The translations under genes and the position numbers were made by a program. The notes beneath the pieces are model-generated. The model was not told where the DNA came from, did no database searches, and saw nothing but the letters and a program-made list of their open reading frames with translations. From Desulfobacterales bacterium (GTDB taxonomy: Bacteria > Desulfobacterota > Desulfobacteria > Desulfobacterales > UBA5852): 5,808 nucleotides of DNA. Where the stretch lies: assembly GCA_030066455.1 (NCBI GenBank), contig JASJBQ010000301.1, forward strand, positions 1 through 5,808, read 5' to 3'. Positions 1-5,705 of the stretch are shown in pieces (positions within the stretch are counted from its first letter, which is position 1; each line of letters starts with the position of its first letter).

Positions 1-1450
1 CCTCCAGATTGACGCCCTTGAGATGTTCCATAGCGTAGTAGAGTGCGCCCTCTGGCGTTTCGCCGAAGTCAAAGACCGCCACCGTGTTCGGGTGGGTCAG
101 ACGGCTGGTGATCTGCACCTCGTTGATGAAACGCTTTTTGGCGGACGCACTGCTTGCAAACCGGGGCAGCATCACCTTGACGGCGGTGGGGCGTTTGAGC
201 AGGGCGTGGTTGGCGCGATAAACGGTGCCGTTACCGCCATGCCCGATCTGGTAGAGCAGTTCAAAGGGCCCCAACCGCTGTCCGCCGAGCGAAACGGCTT
301 GGCGGACTTCATGCCGCATCTTGCGCGCCGCGTTGAATATCAAAATCAAGCCCAAAAAAAAGCCTGTGCCGGCCACAGCGGCCAGGACGAAATTGCGCTG
401 CAGGGGCAGCATTCCCAAAAAGTCGGACTCAGGCACCAAAATGCCGGCCCAGAATCCGGCCTGGTGGGGATGGTCCTCGATCCAGGTAAAGCCGGCCCAC
501 CAGTTCTGTCCACCCATCTCGAATGGGAATGAGCGGCGCGTGCGCGCCTGTGCTTCCCAGGCCGACACGCCCGCCTGTAAAAGGGGCAGCTCGATAGCCC
601 CAAATGGTTGGAACAGGATGGCATCGGCGACACTTTCATCCGCGAAGCGTTCATCGGCCGGCAGGCCCACCAGGCGCAGATCCTGCGTAGTTACAAAAAC
701 AACACCGTTGGGCGTCGGGCGCAGGGTTTGGGTGAATCGGGAGATATTCACCAGTACGATATCAATGGCCAGTATGAAGTGGCGGCCCGTAGCGGGATGG
801 CGCCAGCGCGTCGAAATGGTGATGCCGTGTTTGTTCGACGTATAGAACAGGTAGGGGCCGCTGGCGACGATGGTGTTTTCTTCGGCGTCCAGGGTTTTTT
901 GGTACCAGGGCCTTGACCGGGGATCAAAATCGTCCCGGCGATACCAGCTCTCCTGAAGTTCCCCGGCCTCCCACCGCTCGAGTTTGGCCTGGCCGCGAGC
1001 GCCGTCGTGGCCGGCATTGGATCGTACGATAAGCGCGGTACCGGTGGGTTCGGGCTTCAGAATGCCATAGTAGGCCCCATCACCGTCTACCGCGGTCAAC
1101 AGGATGCCGCTGGCGTTCTGATGTTGGTTGAGAAACGGCGCCAGATGGGCGAAAAGATCCTGCCAGCGCGAATCCGCCTGTCCCCAGCCGATCTGCAGTT
1201 GCTCCGCGGCAATCCGCAAGTTGCTGTCCTCGGTGGCGAAAAATGACGCCAGCCGGGCCACGACGGTCTCGGACGTGCTGGTGATGAGCTTGCGTGAGAG
1301 CGCTTCGACCTGGTGCTGGTCGTAATAGACCACGGTCGCCGTAACGAGCGCGACCGCCGCCAGCATCAGCACGCCAAGGTGACGAAACAGCCGGCGGATG
1401 TTTCCGGTCAATTGGTGATCGAGCGGCAGGTTGCCAAGCGTCGTTTTCAT
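1..1450 (-). CDS. Membrane sensor Ser/Thr protein kinase (Cache domain, TM, kinase), 3' end outside window
   Basis: The first 483 residues are present and the rest runs off the left edge. Residues about 25-43 form a membrane helix. Residues about 45-350 look like a periplasmic double Cache sensor, with the family's signature DPRSRPWYQ at 176-184. A second membrane helix lies at about 353-373. After a short linker the Hanks-type Ser/Thr kinase domain starts near 393: glycine-rich loop GHGGNGTVY at 403-411, the ATP-binding lysine in AVKVM (Lys425), the likely helix-C glutamate in FINEVQI (Glu444), and the hinge YAMEHLKG at 472-479. Catalytic loop and DFG are beyond the edge, so activity cannot be judged. 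The order sensor-TM-kinase resembles histidine kinases rather than PknB-type kinases, whose kinase domain is N-terminal. The start is the first ATG after an in-frame stop; a GGAGG lies 13 bases upstream, longer than usual. It follows the transporter gene by 66 bases and is probably cotranscribed. Family call firm; ligand and target unknown. Confidence 0.9.
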   Translation of the reverse strand, partial: MKTTLGNLPLDHQLTGNIRRLFRHLGVLMLAAVALVTATVVYYDQHQVEALSRKLITSTSETVVARLASFFATEDSNLRIAAEQLQIGWGQADSRWQDLFAHLAPFLNQHQNASGILLTAVDGDGAYYGILKPEPTGTALIVRSNAGHDGARGQAKLERWEAGELQESWYRRDDFDPRSRPWYQKTLDAEENTIVASGPYLFYTSNKHGITISTRWRHPATGRHFILAIDIVLVNISRFTQTLRPTPNGVVFVTTQDLRLVGLPADERFADESVADAILFQPFGAIELPLLQAGVSAWEAQARTRRSFPFEMGGQNWWAGFTWIEDHPHQAGFWAGILVPESDFLGMLPLQRNFVLAAVAGTGFFLGLILIFNAARKMRHEVRQAVSLGGQRLGPFELLYQIGHGGNGTVYRANHALLKRPTAVKVMLPRFASSASAKKRFINEVQITSRLTHPNTVAVFDFGETPEGALYYAMEHLKGVNLE

Positions 1451-1516
1451 CGCCCCGCTACTTCCTCCATGCCCATGGCGGCCTTGATGTGTACAGTGGA
1501 CGACCGCCTTGTGGCG

Positions 1517-3709
1517 TTAGCTGTCCGGTTCGTTTTTGGGCGTTATGCTGCGCTCCAGCAGGTGCGACCTTTGGCTCGAAACATCTTGAGCCCCCCACAG
1601 CTCCTCCAGGATTTCCTCAGCCGTACGATTCGACGGCATATGATCGGCGCGGCCGGTGGCGATGATGGGCCACAACGCCGATTTGACGTTGGGGGGCAGC
1701 CGGTTTTCGAGATATTCCAGCGCCGTGCCACGGATTTTGGTCTCCGGGGCCTGCAACGAATCGTAACAGACATCCATGACCTGCACACCGAAGATCAGCC
1801 CGAGAAGATGGAACAGATGACGCAGCGGTTCAACCCCTTGCCGGGGTTGCACGTTCGACCGGCCCAGGAAGGTCATTTCCCGGTAGATGACCCGCCAGAC
1901 GGCCTCCGAGTCGATGGTCAGGTGCGGATAGTCGGTCTTGATCCGCGCCAGCGCTTCGGCGCAACGGTAGCGGACATCCGGCGCCCGGTCTTCCAGCCCA
2001 GCAATCAGTCCGTGCACCGCCTGCATGTTCCCCACGAATCCGAGCAGCAAAGGTATCCGGCGGCGGACGAGGGCGTGCTGGTGCTGATCGAGCAGGGCGT
2101 CCACCAACTGGCCGCTGGCGGTGGCTGCCAGCGGTCGGCAGGCCGCGAGCGCTTCCTTCAGCACACTGCGGTGGCGAAGAAGAGGCAGAATATGGGGCAG
2201 CATTCCCGGTGTTGCGGCCTGGTTGACCAGCACGTGCCGAATGCGGCGATCTTCTCCGCTGCGCAGTGCCCGGATGGCCTCGATTTCAGGATCCCTATCG
2301 TCATCAACGCTTGGGGGCCGCGGGCGCTCCCCGGTTACGCTTGGTGGCCCGGGTTTTACCGCGGGCGAGCGGTTCACCTGGCGGTAAAACGCAATCCGTC
2401 GCAGCAGACGCTCGCGTCGGAGGTTTGTCGACGTCGCTGCGGCAGGGCTCTCCGCGGGCCCGGGGGTCACGGCCGACCGGGCAGGCAGATGGCCTTCCTG
2501 CAGATTGGTGACGAGTTGCGACAGATATCCGCGACTCAACAGGAAAATCAACAATCCCATAATGCCGGCACAGATCATGGTGCTAAACAGGATGTAGCTG
2601 TCCGTCGGGCCCGGCACAAATAAAAGCCCCATAATGACGAGGCCGCCCAGCATATTGCCTGCACGATTGGCGCCGACATCGATCAGAATTTTACTCGTGC
2701 GTTTCTCGGCCGTCGCGATTGGCGTGTAGAGAAGTTCGTAGCCCGGCCCGAAGAAAGAGTTGGTCAGCAGATTGGCAGCGGCGCGCAGCATGGTGACGGT
2801 CATCAGGGACCGGAAAACGAAGGTCAGCAGTGCGCCGGAGAAGAGGCTGAGGGGAACCAGGGCGATGGTGCCGCCGAGCCCGAACCAGTGCAATGCTTTG
2901 CGGCCCACGAATGTCTGGAGCAGAAAAGTACCGATATCGACCGCCATATAGAAATAGGCAAAAAAGGTGACGAGTTCGTCCTTGTTCAGATTGGATTGAA
3001 GCGTTGCTTTGAAAAGGTAATCCAGCAAGGCAACCGTTGCCGACAGGGCTACCATGAGAAGCGCCACGCGCTGGATAAGCTTGTTACGGACTGAAATCCT
3101 GAACGGCGCCAGCAGGGACGACGACGGCCCCCGGCCGTCGAACCGGTCACGTGCAAGGGGCAGGAGGGCCAGTCCGGAGCCGAGATGCAGAGCGGCAAGC
3201 ATGACGATGACCATCCGGATGTCGAGCGCCCGGGCAATGATGCTGGCGGCGCCGGCACCGGCAAGCCCTCCCAGGGCGGTGAAGATGACCACGCGACCGA
3301 TGATCGTTTTGGCCCTGTAGGGATCGTAGCGTTCATTGAGAATCGACCAGAAACCGCTGATCAAAAGGGCATCGAGTACGGTGATATGCAGATAGAGCAA
3401 GACGGTGACGGCGTGGGGCCAGGCTTCCATGATGATCCATTCGCCGACCGAGAGAAGACCGCTGAACAGGAACATGGGCGGCGTCAGACGGGTCGGGCCG
3501 TATCGTGTGAGCAACAGCGAAAAGGCGGCCACGGCCGCCGCCGATACCAGTGCTGCGGCGATCATCATCTTGGGAAGGGCGGTTACGGCGAAGTGGCTGA
3601 GAAACAGGGCGTCTCTCACCGTTTTACCGCCCTGCAGATGGGCCACCATCATGAAAGCGGCCGTGGCGGCGAAGATAATCGTTTGGCGATCCCTGGTGGC
3701 TGTTTGCAT
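1517..3709 (-). CDS. NTT/TLC-type (ATP/ADP translocase-like) transporter fused to C-terminal HEAT repeats
   Basis: 730 residues. Residues 1-395 hold about twelve hydrophobic segments (near 9-25, 46-68, 78-96, 99-123, 137-160, 163-185, 213-235, 245-268, 278-300, 302-320, 350-366, 371-393). Motifs that recall the ATP/ADP translocase-like (TLC/NTT, MFS-related) family are an early KTVRDALFL (29-37), ERYDPYRAKTIIGRV followed by a Gly/Ala-rich helix (126-160), and LLDYLFK (228-234). A Pro/Arg-rich linker (about 405-470) leads to a soluble helical tail (475-710) with HEAT-like helix pairs, clearest at 545-592 (VRRRIPLLLGFVGN, then APDVRYRCAEALARI). Family members exchange nucleotides or related compounds across the inner membrane; the substrate here is not predictable. 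The tail should be cytoplasmic and may bind a partner or regulate transport. The start has an AGGGA ribosome site 3 bases upstream and a sigma70-like promoter about 140 bases away. A Ser/Thr kinase gene follows. An alternative is a generic MFS protein with HEAT repeats. Confidence 0.82.
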   Translation of the reverse strand: MQTATRDRQTIIFAATAAFMMVAHLQGGKTVRDALFLSHFAVTALPKMMIAAALVSAAAVAAFSLLLTRYGPTRLTPPMFLFSGLLSVGEWIIMEAWPHAVTVLLYLHITVLDALLISGFWSILNERYDPYRAKTIIGRVVIFTALGGLAGAGAASIIARALDIRMVIVMLAALHLGSGLALLPLARDRFDGRGPSSSLLAPFRISVRNKLIQRVALLMVALSATVALLDYLFKATLQSNLNKDELVTFFAYFYMAVDIGTFLLQTFVGRKALHWFGLGGTIALVPLSLFSGALLTFVFRSLMTVTMLRAAANLLTNSFFGPGYELLYTPIATAEKRTSKILIDVGANRAGNMLGGLVIMGLLFVPGPTDSYILFSTMICAGIMGLLIFLLSRGYLSQLVTNLQEGHLPARSAVTPGPAESPAAATSTNLRRERLLRRIAFYRQVNRSPAVKPGPPSVTGERPRPPSVDDDRDPEIEAIRALRSGEDRRIRHVLVNQAATPGMLPHILPLLRHRSVLKEALAACRPLAATASGQLVDALLDQHQHALVRRRIPLLLGFVGNMQAVHGLIAGLEDRAPDVRYRCAEALARIKTDYPHLTIDSEAVWRVIYREMTFLGRSNVQPRQGVEPLRHLFHLLGLIFGVQVMDVCYDSLQAPETKIRGTALEYLENRLPPNVKSALWPIIATGRADHMPSNRTAEEILEELWGAQDVSSQRSHLLERSITPKNEPDS

Positions 3710-3848
3710 CTTTCCCTGCGAATCGTAACTGTATGCCTATTCACGGCTGCATACGTGACGACAAGTGGTGCATTCCTTCAGTTTATCTCCGAGCGGCCGG
3801 AGCGATCCGAGCCCTGATGGCCGCGGGGGTAATTTGCTAAATCAATAA

Positions 3849-3878
3849 AAATTAGTACCGCTATCGTCCGCCTGTCAA
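3849..3878 (-). promoter_or_regulatory. Predicted sigma70-type promoter for the transporter-kinase operon
   Basis: A perfect -35 box TTGACA (3878-3873) is followed after 18 bases by TAATTT (3854-3849) as the best -10 match, within an AT-rich patch that contrasts with the GC-rich surroundings. The -10 is weak (3 of 6 consensus bases), and a one-base shift is possible. Transcription would start near 3842, giving a leader of about 130 bases before the transporter ATG at 3709. Confidence 0.55.
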
Positions 3879-4000
3879 TTAATCCGGCCATTGGTCTGAT
3901 AGCATCGCGAAAAATCGCTGGGAATCAACGGGGCGGCCCGCTTGATCTTTTCCTGCGCGCCCGGCCACGAAGGATGGGGTCTCTGAAAGTCGGCGACGCC

Positions 4001-4029
4001 CAAAAAGAGATCCGGCCATCGGCCGGATC
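4001..4029 (-). terminator. Rho-independent terminator after the dodecin gene
   Basis: A perfect 9-base stem (GATCCGGCC and GGCCGGATC, 4009-4029) with a 3-base loop is followed, reading on the minus strand, by TCTTTTT (4008-4002). It lies about 55 bases past the dodecin stop codon, where a terminator is expected. On the plus strand the stem is followed only by a looser T-rich stretch (4031-4047), so the minus orientation is favoured. Confidence 0.85.
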
Positions 4030-4082
4030 AGGTTTGATTGGGTTTTTGGGTGTCGTTTTAGGGGCGAGGTCCCTGAAGCGGA

Positions 4083-4298
4083 CTAGTTTTGGCCTTCATA
4101 TTTGAAGGAAATGGTAACGCGGGCCCTGTAGGACACGACCTTACCGCCGTCCACCTTCATGTCCAGTTTGACCACTTCGGCCACCCGCAGGTCTCGCAGA
4201 TTCTTACCGGCGGTCTCCACGGCCATTCTTGCAGCTTCTTCCCATGAACTGGGGCTCGTTCCGACCAATGTGATTACCTTGTACATGCTGTCGGTCAT
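4083..4298 (-). CDS. Dodecin family protein
   Basis: 71 residues, the normal size of a dodecin. The protein starts MTDSMYKVITLVGTS, continues with the helix SPSSWEEAARMAVETAGKN (15-33) and ends in strands AEVVKLDMKV (40-49), GKVVSYRARV (52-61) and TISFKYEG (62-69): the beta-alpha-beta-beta order and VGTS motif of the family. Dodecins form hollow 12-subunit shells that store flavin or related ligands and buffer free flavin in the cytoplasm. At the position after LRDLR, where archaeal, Thermus and mycobacterial dodecins carry the flavin-stacking Trp, this protein has Val (LRVAEV), so flavin binding may be changed. The start is fixed by AAAGGAGG at 4312-4305, six bases from ATG 4298; the open frame continues upstream to an ATG at 4436 but that extension is low-complexity and not dodecin-like. 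It is apparently a single-gene transcription unit with its own terminator. Confidence 0.93.
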   Translation of the reverse strand: MTDSMYKVITLVGTSPSSWEEAARMAVETAGKNLRDLRVAEVVKLDMKVDGGKVVSYRARVTISFKYEGQN

Positions 4299-4304
4299 GA
4301 TGGA

Positions 4305-4312
4305 CCTCCTTT
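4305..4312 (-). promoter_or_regulatory. Ribosome binding site that fixes the dodecin start
   Basis: AAAGGAGG on the minus strand, six bases before ATG 4298, is close to a perfect anti-16S match. It decides in favour of the 71-residue protein over a 117-residue reading from 4436. A 6-base hairpin (GACCGG and CCGGTC, 4319-4336) lies just upstream of it. Confidence 0.85.
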
Positions 4313-4497
4313 CGTCCGGACCGGCGCGATCCGGTCTTGATGGGGTTGTGTGGTGATCAGAGGATGGAACGCACGGGCCACCGGGCATGTTTGCCCGTCC
4401 GCACCAAGGGCGATTGGGAAAAAGTGGGTCGCCCATCTCCCTGCCATGGTTTGGCCGCTGGTTTGGAAGGCGGCGTATTCGAAGGTAAATGCCCCTT

Positions 4498-4523
4498 CTC
4501 CGGTTCGATTGGTCGAACCGGGG
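4498..4523. repeat. Strong stem-loop in the dodecin leader
   Basis: CGGTTCGA (4501-4508), loop TTGG, and TCGAACCG (4513-4520) pair perfectly; three more pairs (one G-U) extend the stem to 11. Neither strand has a U-tract after it, so it is not a standard terminator. It lies about 150 bases past the predicted start site. Confidence 0.6.
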
Positions 4524-4659
4524 TGCTGCAGATCTATTTCAGGGGATACGCTGTTGAGGGCTGATCACGGCTGTGGGTCCGGGCGCAACCGGCGATGATC
4601 AAAGTCTTGCTAAATTCCGGAAGTGGTGGTGTCGAGGGAGAGCAGATAGCGTTTCGGTC

Positions 4660-4678
4660 GCTGTGATCAGGTTACAGC
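4660..4678. promoter_or_regulatory. Operator-like dyad across the predicted transcription start
   Basis: GCTGT and ACAGC arms separated by nine bases lie directly downstream of the -10 box at 4680-4685, covering the expected +1. This is a typical repressor position. The spacing is one base more than the E. coli LexA box (CTGT-N8-ACAG) and one fewer than CRP (TGT-N10-ACA), so no regulator is assigned. Confidence 0.35.
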
Positions 4679-4679
4679 A

Positions 4680-4709
4680 ACCATAGCGTGAGGCGGTCGA
4701 ATATGTCAA
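4680..4709 (-). promoter_or_regulatory. Predicted sigma70-type promoter upstream of dodecin
   Basis: TTGACA (4709-4704, perfect -35) and TATGGT (4685-4680, 4 of 6 for the -10) are separated by 18 bases. The expected start is near 4673. It lies about 48 bases past the Spy-like gene's stop and is the only good promoter I see before the dodecin gene. Confidence 0.6.
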
Positions 4710-4732
4710 GGCGACCGGGCGCACGGGGCACG

Positions 4733-4754
4733 GTGCGGCGGTGGCCGCCCGCAC
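4733..4754 (-). terminator. GC-rich hairpin just after the sigma operon, possible terminator without U-tract
   Basis: GTGC-GGCGG (4733-4741), loop TGG, CCGCC-C-GCAC (4745-4754) form a nine-pair stem with one bulged C, starting three bases after the Spy-like stop codon. There is no run of U after it, so it may only protect the 3' end or act with Rho. Confidence 0.3.
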
Positions 4755-4756
4755 GA

Positions 4757-5158
4757 CTACTGCCGATAGATTTGCTTCAGCCGCTGAAAGCGCTGGTGGC
4801 CTAAAATCTTGCGGACCTCCACGAGGAAGCGTGAACGCTCGGAGGCCATTTGGCTGCGCGCCTTTTCCAACTGGGCAAACTGGCGGTTGACCGCTTTTTC
4901 GTCCAACGGCTCGGCTTCCATCAGGCGCTGGTAGTCGAACTGCGCTTTTTCCACCTTGTTTTTCAGGTCGATCAGGCGCCTGCGGCTTTGGTTGAAAAGG
5001 CGGTCGAGCCGCTTGATTTCGCCGTCCTGCAATTTGAGTTCGGCCTTGATGCCGGGATCGTACCACCATTTGCCGGACGGCTCGCTCTGGGCATCGACCG
5101 GGGCGGCAAAAACCGGGGTCAACAGCAACAGGCAGATGATGATCAGCGGTTTAAGCAT
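4757..5158 (-). CDS. Secreted Spy/CpxP/ZraP-like periplasmic helical protein
   Basis: 133 residues. Residues 1-23 (MLKPLIIICLLLLTPVFAAP and VDA) are a Sec signal peptide with a likely cut after VDA. The mature part has an aromatic patch SGKWWYDPG (28-36), then an almost entirely helical, coiled-coil-like body rich in Lys/Arg (40-115, e.g. NQSRRRLIDLKNKVEKAQ), a short helix break around AEPLDEKAV (82-90), and a final HQRFQRLKQIY (121-131). Length, signal and helical-hairpin layout match periplasmic Spy/CpxP/ZraP/CnrX-like proteins, which act as chaperones or metal/stress sensors; the usual LTxxQ motif is only loosely represented (LKLQDGEI at 41-48 and LGHQRFQRL). Mature net charge is strongly positive (about 25 Lys/Arg against 16 Asp/Glu by my count). 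AAAAGGAG lies seven bases before the start. It follows the anti-sigma gene by 25 bases and so is probably an envelope-stress effector or the signal input for that pair. No cysteine or His cluster suggests metal binding. Confidence 0.75.
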   Translation of the reverse strand: MLKPLIIICLLLLTPVFAAPVDAQSEPSGKWWYDPGIKAELKLQDGEIKRLDRLFNQSRRRLIDLKNKVEKAQFDYQRLMEAEPLDEKAVNRQFAQLEKARSQMASERSRFLVEVRKILGHQRFQRLKQIYRQ

Positions 5159-5183
5159 ACGACAGCTCCTTTTCGAACCCGGT

Positions 5184-5705
5184 TCAGGACAGCGATTCCT
5201 CATCCAGGGGCGGGATAATAAAGTCAATAAAGCCCTGATCGAAACCGTCGTCAAGGCTTTCCGTAATGGCCTGATAGGCGCTCGGCATGGCGTTTTCGGC
5301 CAGCAGACGGGTTTCGAGCATGACCGGATCGGCCGGAATGGCCGCCACGCCGGCGGCGGTATCGAGCGGCGCTCGGTCCGGTCGTGGGCCGACCTGCCAC
5401 CAGAGAATCGCGGCCAGGCAAACGGTGGCCATCGCCCCGGCGGCAATTCGCCAGCCAAAGGGACGGCTTCCGAACCGCTCGGGCGTCGTCGATTCGGGCA
5501 GGACGATGCGCCGCTTTCGTTCGGGGGTGAAGCGTTCGCTGGCCCGGCGCAGGGATGTGAGATCCGCCTTGAGGTCTTCGATGGCGGAGCGGCATTGCCG
5601 ACATTGGGCCAGATGGGTATCCTCCGCGGCGGTCATCCGGGAGTCTTCGACCACGAACGCAAGCAGGCGCTGCTCCTCGATGTGCGCACGGTTTTCCGGA
5701 TTCAT
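5184..5705 (-). CDS. Zinc-finger anti-sigma factor, single-pass membrane protein
   Basis: 173 residues. The cytoplasmic N-terminal part carries the ZAS motif H-x3-C-x2-C (HLAQCRQC, His31, Cys35, Cys38), the mark of zinc-associated anti-sigma domains that clasp ECF sigma factors; a possible fourth ligand is His8. A basic stretch (PERKRR, 61-66) precedes one membrane helix at about 84-105. The periplasmic part (about 65 residues) is short and strikingly acidic at its end: residues 134-173 contain no Lys or Arg and about ten Asp/Glu. The start is set by GGGAGG seven bases upstream and by the ATGA overlap with the sigma factor's stop codon, which implies coupled translation. Expected role: hold the upstream-encoded sigma factor at the membrane until a periplasmic signal releases it. 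No recognised sensor domain is in the periplasmic part, so the downstream Spy-like protein may supply sensing. Confidence 0.85.
   Translation of the reverse strand: MNPENRAHIEEQRLLAFVVEDSRMTAAEDTHLAQCRQCRSAIEDLKADLTSLRRASERFTPERKRRIVLPESTTPERFGSRPFGWRIAAGAMATVCLAAILWWQVGPRPDRAPLDTAAGVAAIPADPVMLETRLLAENAMPSAYQAITESLDDGFDQGFIDFIIPPLDEESLS

Larger units (their letters stand above)
3710..4082. other. Intergenic region between dodecin and transporter genes (373 bases)
   Basis: No convincing gene on either strand. From right to left it holds the dodecin terminator (4001-4029) nested in a larger inverted repeat (3994-4055), about 110 bases without recognised signals, the predicted promoter (3849-3878) and the transporter leader. 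The leader contains a 6-base inverted repeat, GTATGC at 3731-3736 and GCATAC at 3749-3754, and a possible ten-codon reading frame beginning MHHLSS whose AAGGA sits directly against the ATG, too close for a good ribosome site. Confidence 0.6.
4299..4756. other. Non-coding region upstream of dodecin (458 bases), long leader with hairpins
   Basis: No credible gene; short open frames on both strands lack ribosome sites and resemble no family. Contents on the minus strand in reading order: a GC-rich hairpin just past the Spy-like gene (4733-4754), a promoter (4680-4709), a dyad at its expected start (4660-4678), four TGATCA palindromes (4354, 4562, 4596, 4664), a strong hairpin (4498-4523), smaller hairpins (4382-4397, 4319-4336) and the dodecin ribosome site. 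If the promoter serves the dodecin gene the untranslated leader is about 370 bases, unusually long for so small a gene; a separate small RNA is the alternative. I recognise no known riboswitch in it. Confidence 0.6.

Noticed and set aside
1313..2623. A 436-codon open frame on the plus strand
   Set aside because: It lies antisense to the transporter-HEAT gene, has no family resemblance, is rich in Arg/Gln/Pro as expected of a GC-rich shadow frame, and lacks a ribosome site. The minus-strand protein shows clear membrane helices and HEAT pairs.
4299..4436. N-terminal extension of the dodecin from an ATG at 4436
   Set aside because: The extra 46 residues are not dodecin-like, and the ribosome site at 4305-4312 points to the ATG at 4298.
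4295..4447. A 49-codon frame beginning at ATG 4447 on the minus strand and overlapping the dodecin start
   Set aside because: No ribosome site before its ATG, no recognisable features, and it runs through the leader hairpins.
4498..4523. The GGTTCGA arm suggested a tRNA T-arm
   Set aside because: No acceptor, D or anticodon arms can be found around it; it is a simple stem-loop.
4599..5069. A 156-codon minus-strand frame overlapping the end of the Spy-like gene
   Set aside because: It is in another frame of the Spy-like gene, is rich in Arg/Pro/Gln, runs across a promoter and hairpin, and has no ribosome site.
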